64,000 nucleotides of DNA from Odocoileus virginianus (GCF_023699985.2 NC_069687.1:40429345-40493344), one strand, 5' to 3'. Counted from the first letter of the stretch, positions 23,096 through 34,471 are shown. The notes: generated from the letters alone by a model not told the origin. Made by a program: numbers and translations.

Positions 23096-23108
23096 AAAGT
23101 ATAAGGTA

Positions 23109-23360
23109 GGGACTTTCCTGATCATCTGTGTGCTTAAGAATCTGCCTGTCATTGCAGGGAACATGGGTTCAATCCCTGGTCCGGGAAGATCCCATATGCC
23201 TTGGGGCAACAAAGTTCATGCTCTGCAACAAGAGAAGCCACCTCAATGAGAAGCCTGCACACAGCAACTAGAGAGTAGCCCCTACTTGTGCAACTAGAGA
23301 AAGGCTACAGGCAGCAAGGAAGACCCAGTGCAGCCATAAATAAATATATTTATTTTTTAA
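23109..23360 (+). mobile_element. CHR SINE
   Basis: GACTTTCCTGATCATCTGTG head, AATCCCTGGTCCGGGAAGAT, CAACAAGAGAAGCCACCTCA, GACCCAGTGCAGCCATAAAT and an A/T-rich tail. Confidence 0.92.
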
Positions 23361-23476
23361 AGGGTATACATGTAAATCCATGGCTAATTCATTTCAATGT
23401 ATGACAAAAACTACTGCAATGATGTAAAGTAATTAGCCTCCAACTAATAAAAATAAATGGAAAAAAAAAAAATAAA
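23361..23476 (+). mobile_element. Artiodactyl L1 3' end
   Basis: TACATGTAAATCCATGGCTA, TTCAATGTATGACAAAAACT and TAAAGTAATTAGCCTCCAAC precede a poly-A run. The CHR SINE sits directly upstream. Confidence 0.88.
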
Positions 23477-24796
23477 GTGTATAGTAGATGTACTTTACTC
23501 CTCAGTCTCCTCTATAGAAATTTAGAAGGCCCCTATATTTCAGAAGGGCCTAACATATATAATTGCATATGGACACCAAGGTCTACAGTTGTCAACCAAC
23601 TATTGGTGGAAAGCTACAGGATGTGCCATAGAGGTGGCAGCTCCTGGGTTTGCATTAGCTTCCAGCAGTTCTTTCTACTGTCTCTGCCATGTTTCATGTT
23701 ACTGTTATTTAGCTACTGAGCTAACGTGCTTATATTTATAAAGGGTCTCGTGTGAACCTGTGAATAATTAAAGACACATTAGCTCCCTGGAGGGCCAACA
23801 TGATTCCCTGAACAAGCCAAGACACCTAGGGACCTAATCATGCAATTTCCCTAAAAAGCTTAGCTTTGAGGAAGAAGTCACATCACTCAGCAATGAGTAT
23901 TATAATTACTCACAGCAGTTTGCCTGGTGCTCTATAACATTCAATTTACAGAATTAAAGGTAATACAATTCAAAAGAAAAATAGCTGGTTTTAGAGAGTG
24001 AATGGCTATATCAACTATTGGAAATGTCTTTGGGTTAGATCCCCCATATTAGGGTTTTGCAAGCTTTATACTTTTAATTAATAACCAATTTAGCTTGCTA
24101 CAACTTCCTTTAAGCTTCTCTAGGACAAAATAAGTCAGAAATTGATTTTTGATTATAAGCCAAAAGCAAAAAAGCCATAAGAACTGGGAAAATTTTGAAG
24201 AAAGCAGTCTACCAGGACTAGTCTTCCCAAAAGGATAAAGACTAATCAGACAGATAAAGAACCAGATATAGTACAAAAACTCCATAAAATGCACCAAGGA
24301 AAAAAATTAATTTTTTAAGAAAAAAAGTTTAACCTGTCAGAGAGAAGAGTTAGCAATTTGGACAGGAAAAGAGCTAAATAAAATTCCAAGAATTACTTGA
24401 AGTCTAGAAGATGAAGCTTTAAATGTTCTCAAAAAGAATTGGGATGCTAAAGGACATAGTTTAGTTAAAAGTTGTGACACATGAGTTTCCTATAGTCTAA
24501 TCTTCACTCAATGATTTCTAGCTTTTTAGAGTAGTATTATATGTTTATATCTAAAAATGTATTTCATTGTTTATTTAATCACAAACATCAGAAATGTAAT
24601 GGCATTATATTTAAATAATTCATTGGGTTTAAAATGAAAAATAAGTGTCTCCCTCCCTCTCCCCTATCTACAGTATTACCCAAAGGTAGGTGCTGTTAAT
24701 AATTTCTTGGTCAAGAAAAAAATAAATTTCTTTGTCAACCTTGTATATTTCATTTACCTTTTTAAAAAAGTAGTGTACTATACTAGTATACATGCT
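23477..24796. other. Intergenic AT-rich sequence
   Basis: Nothing recognised apart from A-rich runs near 24299-24327. The 80-codon plus frame at 23477-23719 and the 82-codon minus frame at 24049-24297 have no homology I recognise. Confidence 0.4.
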
Positions 24797-24984
24797 ATCT
24801 CTGCCTGCAACGCAGGAGACCCGGGTTCGATTCCTGGGTCAGGAAGATCCCCTGGAGAAAGAAATGGCAATCCACTCCAGCATTCTTGCCTGGAAGAATT
24901 CTTTGCCTGCTCCCAAAGGAGCCTGGTGGGCTACAGTCCATGGGGTCACAGGAGTCAGACAAAACTTAGCAACTAAACCACCAA
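24797..24984 (+). mobile_element. Bov-tA SINE, 5'-truncated
   Basis: It begins inside the tRNA-related head (TCTCTGCCTGCAACGCAGGA) and continues through CTCCAGCATTCTTGCCTGGA to TTAGCAACTAAACCACC. A short CTTTGCCTGCTCCCAA stretch replaces the usual CCATGGACAG segment near 24902-24917. Confidence 0.9.
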
Positions 24985-24989
24985 CCACC

Positions 24990-25250
24990 ACCATTCATGA
25001 ACTTTGATTTTATTATTTAATAATATGTTTTAGGGCCTTTTTCATAATAGTATATATCTCTTCCCACGCTTTTAGTTACTGCATACTGCATCATTCAGAC
25101 GTACAACTATTTATCTACTCATTCCTTTATCAGTGACTATTTACGTTGTTCCCAGTTTACCCTTGCAGACAACTCTGAAATGAATAATCCTTACACATAT
25201 ATTGTTGTACATATATTGTAGGGTTTGATCTATCAAAGAGAATATACACT
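24990..25250 (-). mobile_element. Old L1 3' UTR fragment
   Basis: The reversed L1M signature is seen: CTCATTCCTTTATCAGTGAC, GTTCCCAGTTTACCC, GAAATGAATAATCCTTACAC. It probably continues at about 25575-25760 beyond the SINE. Confidence 0.6.
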
Positions 25251-25262
25251 ACTAATTTTGGT

Positions 25263-25490
25263 GTTTGTGTGTGTACATGCTCAGTCGATCTGTACCGTCT
25301 GACACTGTGACCCCATGGACTGTAGCCCGCCAGGCTCCTCTGTCCATGGAGTTTCCCAGGCAAGAATCCTGGAGTGGGTTGCCATTTCCTCCTCCAGAAA
25401 ATATTCCCAACCCACGGATCGAACCCACATCTCCTGTGTGTCCTGTATTAGCAGGTGGATTCTTTACCACTGAATCACCAGGGAAGCCCC
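25263..25490 (-). mobile_element. Bov-tA SINE with target-site duplication
   Basis: A complete reverse-oriented element (CATGCTCAGTCGATCTGTAC ... GAATCACCAGGGAAGCCCC). ACTAATTTTGGT at 25251-25262 matches ACTAAATTTGGT at 25491-25502. Confidence 0.95.
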
Positions 25491-25762
25491 ACTAAATTTG
25501 GTAGATGCCACTAAACTGTACACCTGAAGTTTAATCATTATACACACTCTCCAAGAGTGTGGGTGAGCACAGCCCTGCTTCCCAACCAGGTAGTCGGCAA
25601 TGATAGATATTACAAAATATGTTTTGCCAATTTATTGGTTGAAAAATGGCAGCCAATGCTATTTGGATTTGAATGCCTTGAATTATCAACGTGATTGGAC
25701 ATCTTTTCACAATTGGTGATTTGCCTCTCTTTCTCTGTTGCTTTTCTTTTTCTATGTATATA

Positions 25763-26168
25763 GGTTTCCCCTGCTTTCAAAAAGTAAAATGTTCCTGTGA
25801 AACATTTCCTAAGCCAAAATGACCTACGGAAAATCAATTACCTTAGGACACGTCTTGCTAATGGACACTCAACATAAATCAAGATAAAGCACAGATGCTC
25901 ACAGACACAGTTTGAAGCTATTGGCGCCTTGATCCTGAGTTGCTGAGTGTGGTTCCCAGGAAGGTGCTTGATGACACTGGGGGTGGGTGATGCCTCTAAG
26001 ACAGTTCCTGGCAAAACAAATGTTGAATGTTATTTTTTTCACCCTTATTTTACAAAAGCAAAAATTTTCTTTAGACTTCTTTTAGTTAGTGAGAAAGCAG
26101 GTGCTAATATAACTCTTTTGTAAAAGTGAAGTGACAGAAAGCAAACTTCAGAAAAGTGAGGAATAGGT
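25763..26168. mobile_element. Probable Tigger-like non-autonomous DNA transposon
   Basis: A left end GGTTTCCCCTGCTTTC faces an imperfect inverted right end around GAAAAGTGAGGAATAGG, with TA dinucleotides at both flanks. Internal blocks (CCTTGATCCTGAG, TGATGACACTGGGGGTG) are those of an old mammalian repeat. The family name is uncertain. Confidence 0.5.
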
Positions 26169-26484
26169 GTACTTACCCATGTCATCCACCTTTCATCTGT
26201 ATATTGGTTCTTCACCATTTTCTTAATAACTTGTAGGTTTAAAAACGACCCCCTTATCAACTGCATATAATTCTAACAATCTTTTTCAAGTTGTTAAAAA
26301 TGATTATGGAATTTCTTGATATTTAGAAAGATTTAAAAAAATATTTTATGTAAACTAATTTTGTTCTTTACCATTAGTAGTGCTAGGTTTGGAATCTTCC
26401 AGACCTCTGTGCAAACCACTTACAGGGACTCTTCCTTGGAGATGCATCACCTTTTCCCATTTGATTGTTGAGCAAAGAATAACA
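26169..26484. other. Intergenic sequence, nothing recognised
   Basis: AT-rich, no gene or repeat assigned. Confidence 0.4.
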
Positions 26485-26715
26485 TTACCAGTGTGAGGCA
26501 CTGAAGAAATTTAATCAGTGCATAATTGCTTTTAATCCTTATCATACTTTTATGATATAAGAGTATTTACCCCTATTTAAGGATGATGAGACTTGTCTGA
26601 AGAACTTATGAAATTTGCCTACACTCATAAAAGAAGTAAGTGGTGAGACCAGAGTTTAAATCTAGGCAACGTGAGTCTGAGTGGGAGCACTTTGCCTCTA
26701 CAGCGGCTATTTCCT
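26485..26715 (+). mobile_element. MIR SINE
   Basis: Nearly the whole MIR is present in diverged form: GTGTGAGGCACTG, TTTTAATCCTTATCATAC, AAGGATGATGAGACTTG, GTGGTGAGACCAGAGTTTAA. Confidence 0.75.
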
Positions 26716-27737
26716 TTTGAGATTTCTAGCACAACGTCTTCAGCATTTACAACACTTATTTTTCATGTCTCTCTCCAAGAAATCTGCTGTATGGTAGGGG
26801 ATGCATTTTATTTATAAATGTTTTTTATAAATGTATAAAATTACATTTATTATGTATTTATAAATATATATTATTCTCTGCATTCCCCAGACCATAGCAC
26901 AGGGCTTGGAAATTAGGAAATGATGAAAAATATTCACTGAAAGACTTATTAATCTGTGATAGTTGTTATAAACATTCAGTTAGCTGTCCATGATTACTAG
27001 TTGCTAAAAAGAAGTCAAAAGAAAGAAATTACAGGTCTTTCCTTTGAGAATTTATAGTTTACTAAAAAAGGTAAACTACACATATATATGAATGACTGCT
27101 TAACCTCCAAGAGGCTGTGTTAATAATGAAGCAAACAAGTTTGTTCATAAATGGCTGGATGAATGAATGAATAGTTTTTCTTTGCCCTGCCAGTTATTAT
27201 TTTTCCAAGACTGCTACTCTTGCCTTATTATTTTTTTAAAAAATTTATCAATCTGACCTTCTAACAAGAAAAAATTGAGTGCGTGGCTCAGTTTGGAAGC
27301 AAGGTATTACAGAGTAGAAATTCAGGATTAAGGTCAGATTCTGTGCTACTCTGCTGATATAGAAAGGCCTGATTTTTAGCTCAGTTCTCCAACTGAGTGC
27401 TAGATGAATGCTGGCAGTATGAGATGGTGAGCCAGTACAACTGGCTTTGAAATATGGCTTTGAAAAACTCTGTCTCATTATGGAATGCCACATATGCTAA
27501 CATTTGACCCCTGGAAAAAATGATGGTATCACACTGAAATCTTAGAATTTTTTCATATTGCTCCCTAAATGAATTTCTCTCTACTTCATTCTTATGTTAA
27601 AGGCAGACAGAATTCTTACTCATATAAAAGGGATAGTCAACTGAAGCTTTTCCTTCCATTATCACTAGAGTGACAAAGCTAATCAAGAGATTATACTATA
27701 CTTATATAATCATATTTATTATATAAATATGTTGTAG
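26716..27737. other. Intergenic AT-rich sequence
   Basis: An AT-only patch lies near 26805-26875. The minus-strand frame at 27248-27493 has no recognised homology. No gene is called. Confidence 0.4.
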
Positions 27738-27745
27738 ATATATAG

Positions 27746-28110
27746 CAGGGGTCCCTAACCCCCAGGCCATGGACCGGGACTGATAGGTGGCCTATTAGGG
27801 ACTGGGCTGCCCAGCAGGAGGTGAGCGGCAGGTGGACAAGCCAAGCTTCATTGTTTTTACAGCCATTCCCCATCACTTGCATTATAGCCTAAGCTCTGCC
27901 TCCTGTCAGATCAGGGGTGGCATTAGAGTCTCACAGGAGTGAAAACCCTACTGTGAAATGTACATGTGAGAGATCTAGGTTGTGCACTCTTAATGAGAAT
28001 CATCCTGAAACCACCACCACCACCACCACCACCTATCCCCTGGATCCATGGAAAAATTGTCTTCCTTCTATGAAACCAGTCCCTGGTGCCAAAAAGGTTG
28101 GGGACCATTG
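27746..28110 (+). mobile_element. MER1-type hAT (Charlie) transposon with TIRs and 8-bp duplication
   Basis: It starts CAGGGGTCCCTAACCCCCAG and ends AAGGTTGGGGACCATTG, which are inverted terminal repeats. ATATATAG at 27738-27745 pairs with ATATATGG at 28111-28118, an 8-bp hAT-type duplication with one mismatch. The GGAGGTGAGCGGCAGG and GCCTCCTGTCAGATCAG blocks identify MER1. A (CCA)n run at 28011-28033 lies inside. Short frames at 27691-27882(-), 27917-28111(+) and 27923-28108(-) are transposon sequence. Confidence 0.92.
28011..28033. repeat. (CCA)n short tandem repeat
   Basis: A 23-base uninterrupted CCA run, grown inside the MER1 element. Confidence 0.95.
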
Positions 28111-28132
28111 ATATATGGGATATGTCACAGGC

Positions 28133-28514
28133 TGTTATGCCCCCATCCCAGTCATGTGTTGAAGTCCTGACCCCCAGGACTTCAGAATGTGACTGTATTT
28201 GGACAGAGGGATTTTAAAGATACAATGAAGGAAAATGAGGTCATATGGGTGGTACCTAAGCCAGCAGGGCTGATGTTCCTATTTGAAGAAAAAGTTGAAC
28301 ACAGGTGTGCGTGCACACAGGGAAAAGAAGAGCCTGTGAGGACAAAGGGAGACGACGGCCGTCTACACGTCAAGGAGAGTGGTCAGAGTGAAATCAAGCC
28401 TGCCGACCCCGTGATCTCCGACTTTTAGCCTCTAGAACTGTGAGAAAGTGAGTTCTGTTGTTTAAGCCTCCCAGTCTCTGGTGTTTGTTTTAGCAAACTT
28501 AAAAAACTAATACA
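28133..28514 (+). mobile_element. MLT1-type MaLR LTR
   Basis: 'TGTTGAAGTCCTGACCCCCA', 'GAATGTGACTGTATTTGGAC', 'GACGACGGCCGTCTACACG', 'TAGCCTCTAGAACTGTGAGA' and 'AACTAATACA' give the MLT1 LTR order. I see no convincing 5-bp duplication. The 79-codon frame at 28189-28428 is inside it and is not a gene. Confidence 0.85.
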
Positions 28515-28547
28515 GAATATAGATGTTTATGTATACGTTAAAAAAAA

Positions 28548-28611
28548 ATATATATATATATACACACACATATATATATACACACACACATATGTACATG
28601 TATATATATAA
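28548..28611. repeat. (TA)n/(CA)n microsatellite
   Basis: Alternating TA and CA blocks with a TATGTACATGTATA linker. Confidence 0.93.
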
Positions 28612-29310
28612 ACATTCTTTCCTGGCATGTGGATAGCAAAAGAAGAAAAAAGTCTCACATCTCTCTTTCTTCCTGCTATTTTTAGACTGCAGACTCTCCT
28701 CTCAGAAATAAAGTAAAATATTAACAAAGTAAGCAGAAAGGAAAATAACACTATTTTGGCCCCTGTGCAATCTTTTCTAGAATTACTGCAACGTAGCTCT
28801 TCATTTGCATTGAGACCTTTATGTTCAAGATTGTATTAACATGCAAGAACTCACTCCTATTCCAAACATACAGAAATAATAGATAAAATATGATAGAGGA
28901 TTCTTTCAAAATACATAGTTGAACCAGAATGATAGAAAAAAATTTGCTGTCTCCACCAGGCACAGAGCTAAGCATCACATTGCAGGTTTCTGTAAGGCCC
29001 AAGTCTAAGGACTGAAAGTTGGAATATATTTTGAGAGAAAAAGAGAAAAGATGATAATGCAAATTTGCTAAAAATATTAACAATGAGTGTGAAGTACATG
29101 TGGGTATTTTGGGTGCTACTGGTTTTTTCATTTGCTTAATTTCAAACTTAAGTTTGAAATTGTTTTCAAACAAAAGATATTTAAGTTGAAATCAGAAAGA
29201 TATTTTAGGGTAACATTTTCATACCTCAGCTTTTCAGATACAGATAAGCAACTGTATACTGATAAACTGAGCAAATGTCATGAAAATACATGCATATCTA
29301 CATATACCAC
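28612..29310. other. Intergenic sequence with a 140-codon minus-strand frame
   Basis: The frame at 28751-29173 on the minus strand is the longest outside repeats upstream of PARP8. It has lysine/phenylalanine-rich low-complexity character, no domain I recognise and no splice or promoter context, so I do not call it a gene. Confidence 0.4.
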
Positions 29311-29570
29311 CGCAAGGAGATCCAACAAGTCCATCCTAAAGGAAATCAGTCCTGAATATTCATTGGAAAGACTGATGCTGAAGCTGAAACTCCAATACTT
29401 TGGCCACCTGATGCAGAGAACCAACTCATTGGAAAAGACCCTGATGCTGGGAAAGAGTGAAGGTGGGAGGAGAAGGGGAAGACAGACGATGAGATGATTG
29501 GATGGCATCGCCAACGTGATGGACATGAGTTTGAGTAGGCTCTGGGAGTTGGTGATGGACAGGGAAGCCT
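29311..29570 (+). mobile_element. BovB LINE internal fragment, lacking its 3' end
   Basis: RSNKSILKEISPEYSLE and LKLQYFGHLMQRTNSLEKTL are readable from 29317. The last part of the element (CGTGCTGC...GAGTCGGACACGACT) is missing after GGACAGGGAAGCCTG. LINE copies are usually truncated at the 5' end, so this one probably lost its 3' end by deletion. Confidence 0.92.
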
Positions 29571-30633
29571 GAAATTGCAAGATACTAAAGATTCTCTGAA
29601 ATGTGCCAGGGAGGAAAAGCAGATAACCTGCAACGAGAGACAGCTAGTTTATTGCAGACTTTTCTTCATCTGCCATGAGAACCGGCAATAGAGAAATAAT
29701 ATCTTCCAATTTGAACCATCAAACTAGAAGTCTATAACAAATAAACAATCATTCCATGGACTGGGGTTAAAGAGGTTACCAGATGTATAAAGAGAGATTT
29801 AACTCACAGATGTCACTGTAGGTTTGCTTGCTAAGGTAGCGGTAAATGGATATCCGATAAGCTTACTGGGAATTAATGAAGAGCTCTTCAAAGCTTCCAT
29901 CATGTGTCCTCACTGAACACATGGAGTTTTGCACTTGCTGTGGAAGGTTCTCCTGCTTCCACTACAAAGAAATTGCTGCAACTTTACCACCTCAAGTGTA
30001 AGAATCTCTCTTTCAGTTTGATTCTCGGTCTCTAGTCCTTGCTCATATGTATGCATGTTCATCTGACACAAGTACTTCTGTTTTAGTTGTTTAATTCTAG
30101 AGACTGTCTCTTTCAAAATTCATTCTATTCACCTCAACCATAAAAGTAGAGTTGTACTAAGTGAGCCTGGTTAACTATATTGACCGCATGGCTTTTATTT
30201 GGTTAACACATTTCTTTACAAAATATTTATGCTTAGATGGAGAACTCCATATAAATTCAACTAGGAGAATATTTTCCTTTGTGGTTATTGGACACTTAGA
30301 GATGTATTGTTAATTACTCTTCAGTGAACAAATAAGCCCAAATAAAAGTATTCAAAATATAACTGTTTTGATCATGCTTTCAAATGGTATATGAAGTAGC
30401 CCACAAAAGGCAAATAATATTCAAGGAAAAATGATTATTTCTTAAAAATTGGTACTGAGAAAGAGAAATGTGTGAAGTGTGAGGAAGTATGTAAGAAAAG
30501 CTTGAACATAGATGCATCTTATATTAAAATCTATCTGCTAAGAATTTCTGATGGGATAATGGCTAAGACATCATAAAAATATATCATATTCTTTATTGCA
30601 GAGTATCTGACACAATTGCAATAGTTTATTATG
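29571..30633. other. Intergenic sequence, nothing recognised
   Basis: No gene and no repeat that I can name. Confidence 0.4.
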
Positions 30634-30843
30634 TGTGAGTTTGATGTATGAAGCAGGGTGCCCAAAGCTGGTGCTCTGGGAAAACCTGGAGGGATAAGGT
30701 GGGGAGGGAGGTGGAAGAAGGCATTTAGGATGGAGGAAACATAAGTATACCTATGGCTGATTCATATTGTTGTATGGCAAAAACCATCACAATATTATAA
30801 TTATCCTCCAATTAAAATGTTTAAAAAGCAAAAAAAAAAAAAA
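30634..30843 (+). mobile_element. Artiodactyl L1 3' end with poly-A
   Basis: TTGATGTATGAAGCAGGGTG, AAAACCTGGAGGGATAAGGT, TGTTGTATGGCAAAAACCAT and AATTATCCTCCAATTAAAAT lead into a poly-A run at 30831-30843. Confidence 0.9.
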
Positions 30844-31642
30844 TCAATTTAGACTTTTCTAGAAGAGGAAAGCAATATGCTCTTTTAAAAACTAGTACAG
30901 AAAAATAATAATTATGAGAGGATAACAGGCCCATTAATTTATTAAATACAGAGATAGCTCTATCTACCTCTCTCTTGCACTATTACTTTATTTTACTTTT
31001 TTCTCTCTATTTCATTTATTTTCAGACCTCTGTGTGCCCACTGTCTCTAGAGAGGGTTGTGAAAAGGCAAAGCAGAGGAAAATGTTTTCAGGCTCTGGTT
31101 TCTAAGGTTCTAACTCTTAAGGCTTAGAAATACAGAGGATTCTAGACTTAGCAATGTATTTAGAGGCAGAGAGGAATTTTCTCCCATCTTTTCCTTAAAC
31201 CAAAATGAAACAAAATAAAAAAATACTTCGGGTTCAAATTATAAGAGAGAGAAGGGAAGATAATGAACTTGGGAAGAAGTAAGAGCTGGAGAGAGGGCAC
31301 CCTTAGGGTCACCCTAACAGGAAGGAGGAAAGTCGCAACAACCAACGAAGACCTGCAGCCACAGGTGTTGTTGGGGGTCCAAGGAGCTGGACCCGAGTGA
31401 GCTGACCAGCCTGCACTTGTGTAAGCAGAATGTGCTGCCTCACCACAGGGGTGATGCTAGCCCAACTTCCCCTCTGTGACCTTTTGCAGATTCTTTCTCT
31501 GGAACATTGTGCTGAAGAATCACAAGTGACCCCTATCAGTGCCCACAGGGGTGAAAATAACATCCCTAAAATGCCATTGGATGAAAGGGGATGGATGAGC
31601 TTTATATGGATGAGAAAGTCCCTTGTTCCTGAGACCTGGTCA
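30844..31642. other. Intergenic sequence
   Basis: Nothing recognised in 30844-31642. The 99-codon plus frame 31430-31729 and minus frames 31160-31345 and 31309-31563 show no homology I recognise. Confidence 0.4.
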
Positions 31643-32420
31643 TGTTACCAAACCAAATACAGGTCTCATCACCTGACTCACAGCAAAGCCAAGTTATTGA
31701 TGCTAGGTATGGCTTCCCTGGTGGCTTAGATGGTAAAGAGTCTGCCTGCAGTGTAGGAGACCAGGGTTTGATCCCTGTGTTGGGAAGATCCCCTGGAGAA
31801 GGAAATGCCAACTTGCTCTGGTATTCTTGCCTGGAAAACCCCATGGACAGAGGAGCCTGGCAGGCTACAGTCCATGGGGTCATAAAGAGTCGGACACGAC
31901 TAAATGACTTCACTATGATGAAGGAAAGTACAGTGTTTACTGTAAGGCCAAGCAGGGAGAATGGGCAACTCTTGCTCAAAAGACCAGAACTCCCTGATGA
32001 ATGTCAGGGAAGGGTTTCAAGAAAGGAAAAAAGAGGGAGAGGGTGAAAGGGAACCTGATCAACCTGTAGATTGGTTGGTGGTGAGGTAGCCAGGTGGTAT
32101 TTTGGGAATCAACATCAACTTTCCGGTTCCAACCAGTCTGGAACTCCAACCATACTGGTGGTCAGCAGTTGACTTCTTCCAGCTGATGGGAGCTTTTGTA
32201 TCTGCAAAACAATGCAAAGATATGGTTCAGGATATTATCTATAGCCCCAGAGGAGGAACTAAAGATTCTTGACTTTGGTTTATGACTGAACTATTATTAT
32301 TTTGTCTTGTTTGACTGCTTTCCTTTAATTTGGCATTTTCTCACTTTTCTAATTAAGCTTTCTCTATAGAACTAGGGAAGGCTTTAGAGGCTAAAACATT
32401 TCTATAAATGAGAGGTGGGG
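31643..32420 (+). mobile_element. Probable ruminant ERV solo LTR (BTLTR1-like), with nested SINE
   Basis: It begins TGTTACCAAACCAAATACAG and continues CACCTGACTCACAGC, GTTTACTGTAAGGCCAAGC, AACCTGTAGATTGGTTGG and GGAGGAACTAAAG, the order I associate with a ruminant-specific LTR. The 3' boundary is uncertain and I found no matching target duplication. A Bov-tA SINE splits it at 31711-31916. No retroviral gene is adjacent. Confidence 0.5.
31711..31916 (+). mobile_element. Bov-tA SINE
   Basis: GGCTTCCCTGGTGGCTTAGA, TCCCCTGGAGAAGGAAATGC and AGAGTCGGACACGACTAAAT. It interrupts the LTR-like sequence. Frames 31602-31979(-) and 31642-32046(+) cross it. Confidence 0.95.
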
Positions 32421-33009
32421 AATACAGAGCTAATTGGTCCCTGGGAAGACCCCAAAGGGTCCTGCTCAGGTTCAATAAGACATGTCCCTACTACAGAGCC
32501 CTACACCAATGTCAGATAAGCAATATCTAAATGGCCCCTAGAAGTAAGATTTTATTGAAGACACTCATTTAGAACTAGAAAAAATAAAAAAAGATTAAAA
32601 AAAGAAGTCTTCTCTTTTATTTAGAGTTGAGAAAAATAGAGTAAAAGTAAAATAAACATCTAAGTTATGGAAAAGCCACAGGGTTCGCTTTCTATCTTTT
32701 TGTTATGTTAGTTCTGAACTAAATCTATAAGTTGAAAATCAAGGTAAATTTGTTTAAAATAAATGAAAACATTTGAAAGTCATGCCAATAATCTGAATAA
32801 CTATTAAATTTTTAAAAATAAGGATAAAAAATTAAAGCATTAATAATACCAACATTCAGAGACAAATATTTTTATCATTTTAATGTGATTTTCAAGCACA
32901 TTACGATAGATGATCATTCAGATATAAAGACATTTACTTTGTAAAAGTTTGATTTCATACTGTCTTTTCATCCTACAAGGCAAGTGTTGAACCTGACAAA
33001 AATGGAGCC
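32421..33009. other. Intergenic AT-rich sequence
   Basis: Nothing recognised. Confidence 0.4.
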
Positions 33010-33076
33010 ACCTGTTGTACAACAGAAACCAGCACAGCTTTATTAACCAATTACCCTTCCATTAAAAAAAAAAAAT
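33010..33076 (+). mobile_element. L1 3' tail fragment
   Basis: 'CCACCTGTTGTACAACAGAA' and 'AACCAATTACCCTTCCATTA' followed by poly-A match a very short L1 3' end. Confidence 0.6.
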
Positions 33077-33239
33077 GTTTTTAAGTGGAAAAAAATGGGA
33101 CCCACCATGAGGGCATGAAGGTGTCTTTGTAGGTAAAAATTTGGTTACTTCTATATTAAATTTTCTTTTCAAGAAACTCATAGTTTTCTAGTGCATACCA
33201 GCAATGGTCTGGTAGACTGTTTACATTGTTTTTATTGAT

Positions 33240-33660
33240 TTATTTTGTTTTGACTCTTTATGTCAGTCAACAATTACCACAACAATGCTGAGTAACAAAT
33301 CCACTCCAAACTTCGTGGCTTAAAACAGCAATCGTTCATTCTTATTTATGTGTCTGTGCATCATTTAGGTTGGCGTAGATAGGACTTGGCTCCAAGTTGC
33401 AAGTTGAATCCAGATCTGCCCTACATGTCTGTCTGGGAACTAACAGATTACTTAAGTTATGTTCTCCCCCTGGTGATGGCACAGGTGCAAGAGAGCAAGT
33501 CCAACCACACTCGCACATTTCAAGCTTCTGCTTGCTTCACACCTGTCAACAACCCTACTGGCCATGACAAGTTGATGGACCAGTTCAAACCCAAAGGCAG
33601 CAAAGTGCACTGTACCTGAGAGGAGACCAGACAGCCACATCTCCAGCAACAGTTAGAAGT
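33240..33660 (+). mobile_element. Old mammal-wide repeat, family not assigned
   Basis: 'CTGAGTAACAAATCCACTCC', 'CTTCGTGGCTTAAAACAGC' and the later 'GACCAGTTCAAACCCAAAGG' belong to a known class of old mammalian repeats. A 77-codon frame (33386-33619) lies inside and is not a gene. Confidence 0.5.
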
Positions 33661-34382
33661 AGACTTTGCTTGTGCAGATTGGAGGGCAGGAGAATTACTG
33701 AGTAACAGTAGAATCTATTCCATTAAATTTCAGTACAAACATTGGATATCGTAAGTTTGCTTTGTCAATTCTTGAAGTGATTCTATACTGTTAAGGTCAA
33801 CGGTACTTACATTTTTGATTTATAAAAATTTGCCGTATGACAACTTTTCATGGATGACTCACTTTCATGAGATAGGAGAAGAAGCACACATTTTTACTTT
33901 GTCCTCACTAGGGTGTTCTGTAACCACTTTTCTATGACAGTAACTAGTGACAGCAATATTAATTCCAATTCCTGATTCTATTGTAAATTTCCCTTGTAAA
34001 CTATAAGAAGTTTACACAAGTAGAACAATCATTTTACACACAAAATATTCCCTAAACAGGGCAGTAGAAAGGCCAGAGACCCCAGGAAAAGAGAAAGTCA
34101 GATTCAGGAACTAAGACCCTGAAACTGCTTTTAGGGATCAGAAACTAAGGGAAAGGGAAGACGGCTCTTAGACTGCTGTGAAGTCAAGTAAGAAATTTTC
34201 AAGAACCGGTCTGCTGAGTTTTCAAGAACCGTTTCCTCTTGCTTTCATAAAAGCAAAACCCTAAATAAAAACCAACCAAGTGACTCTGAAAAGAGTGCTC
34301 CAAGGTAGCTGCTTGTTTCAAACCACACATGCTGCTGCAGCTTTTGCTATGTCCTTTCATCTCAACAGTCCTGGAAAGAACC
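33661..34382. other. Intergenic sequence, nothing recognised
   Basis: No gene or repeat assigned. Confidence 0.4.
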
Positions 34383-34471
34383 TATTGCCTCCCTTCCTTT
34401 CTTCTGCCATCTTTCCTTTCTCCCTCCCTCCCCTCCTTCCTTCCCTTCCCCTCTTTATCTCTTCCTCTCTT
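34383..34471. repeat. Polypyrimidine (CCTT/CTCC)n tract
   Basis: About 90 bases almost entirely C and T on the + strand, with CCCT and CTTC units. It could adopt triplex (H-DNA) structure. Confidence 0.9.

Noticed and set aside
28751..29173. 140-codon minus-strand frame
   Set aside because: No homology recognised, low-complexity K/F/S composition, and no exon signals.
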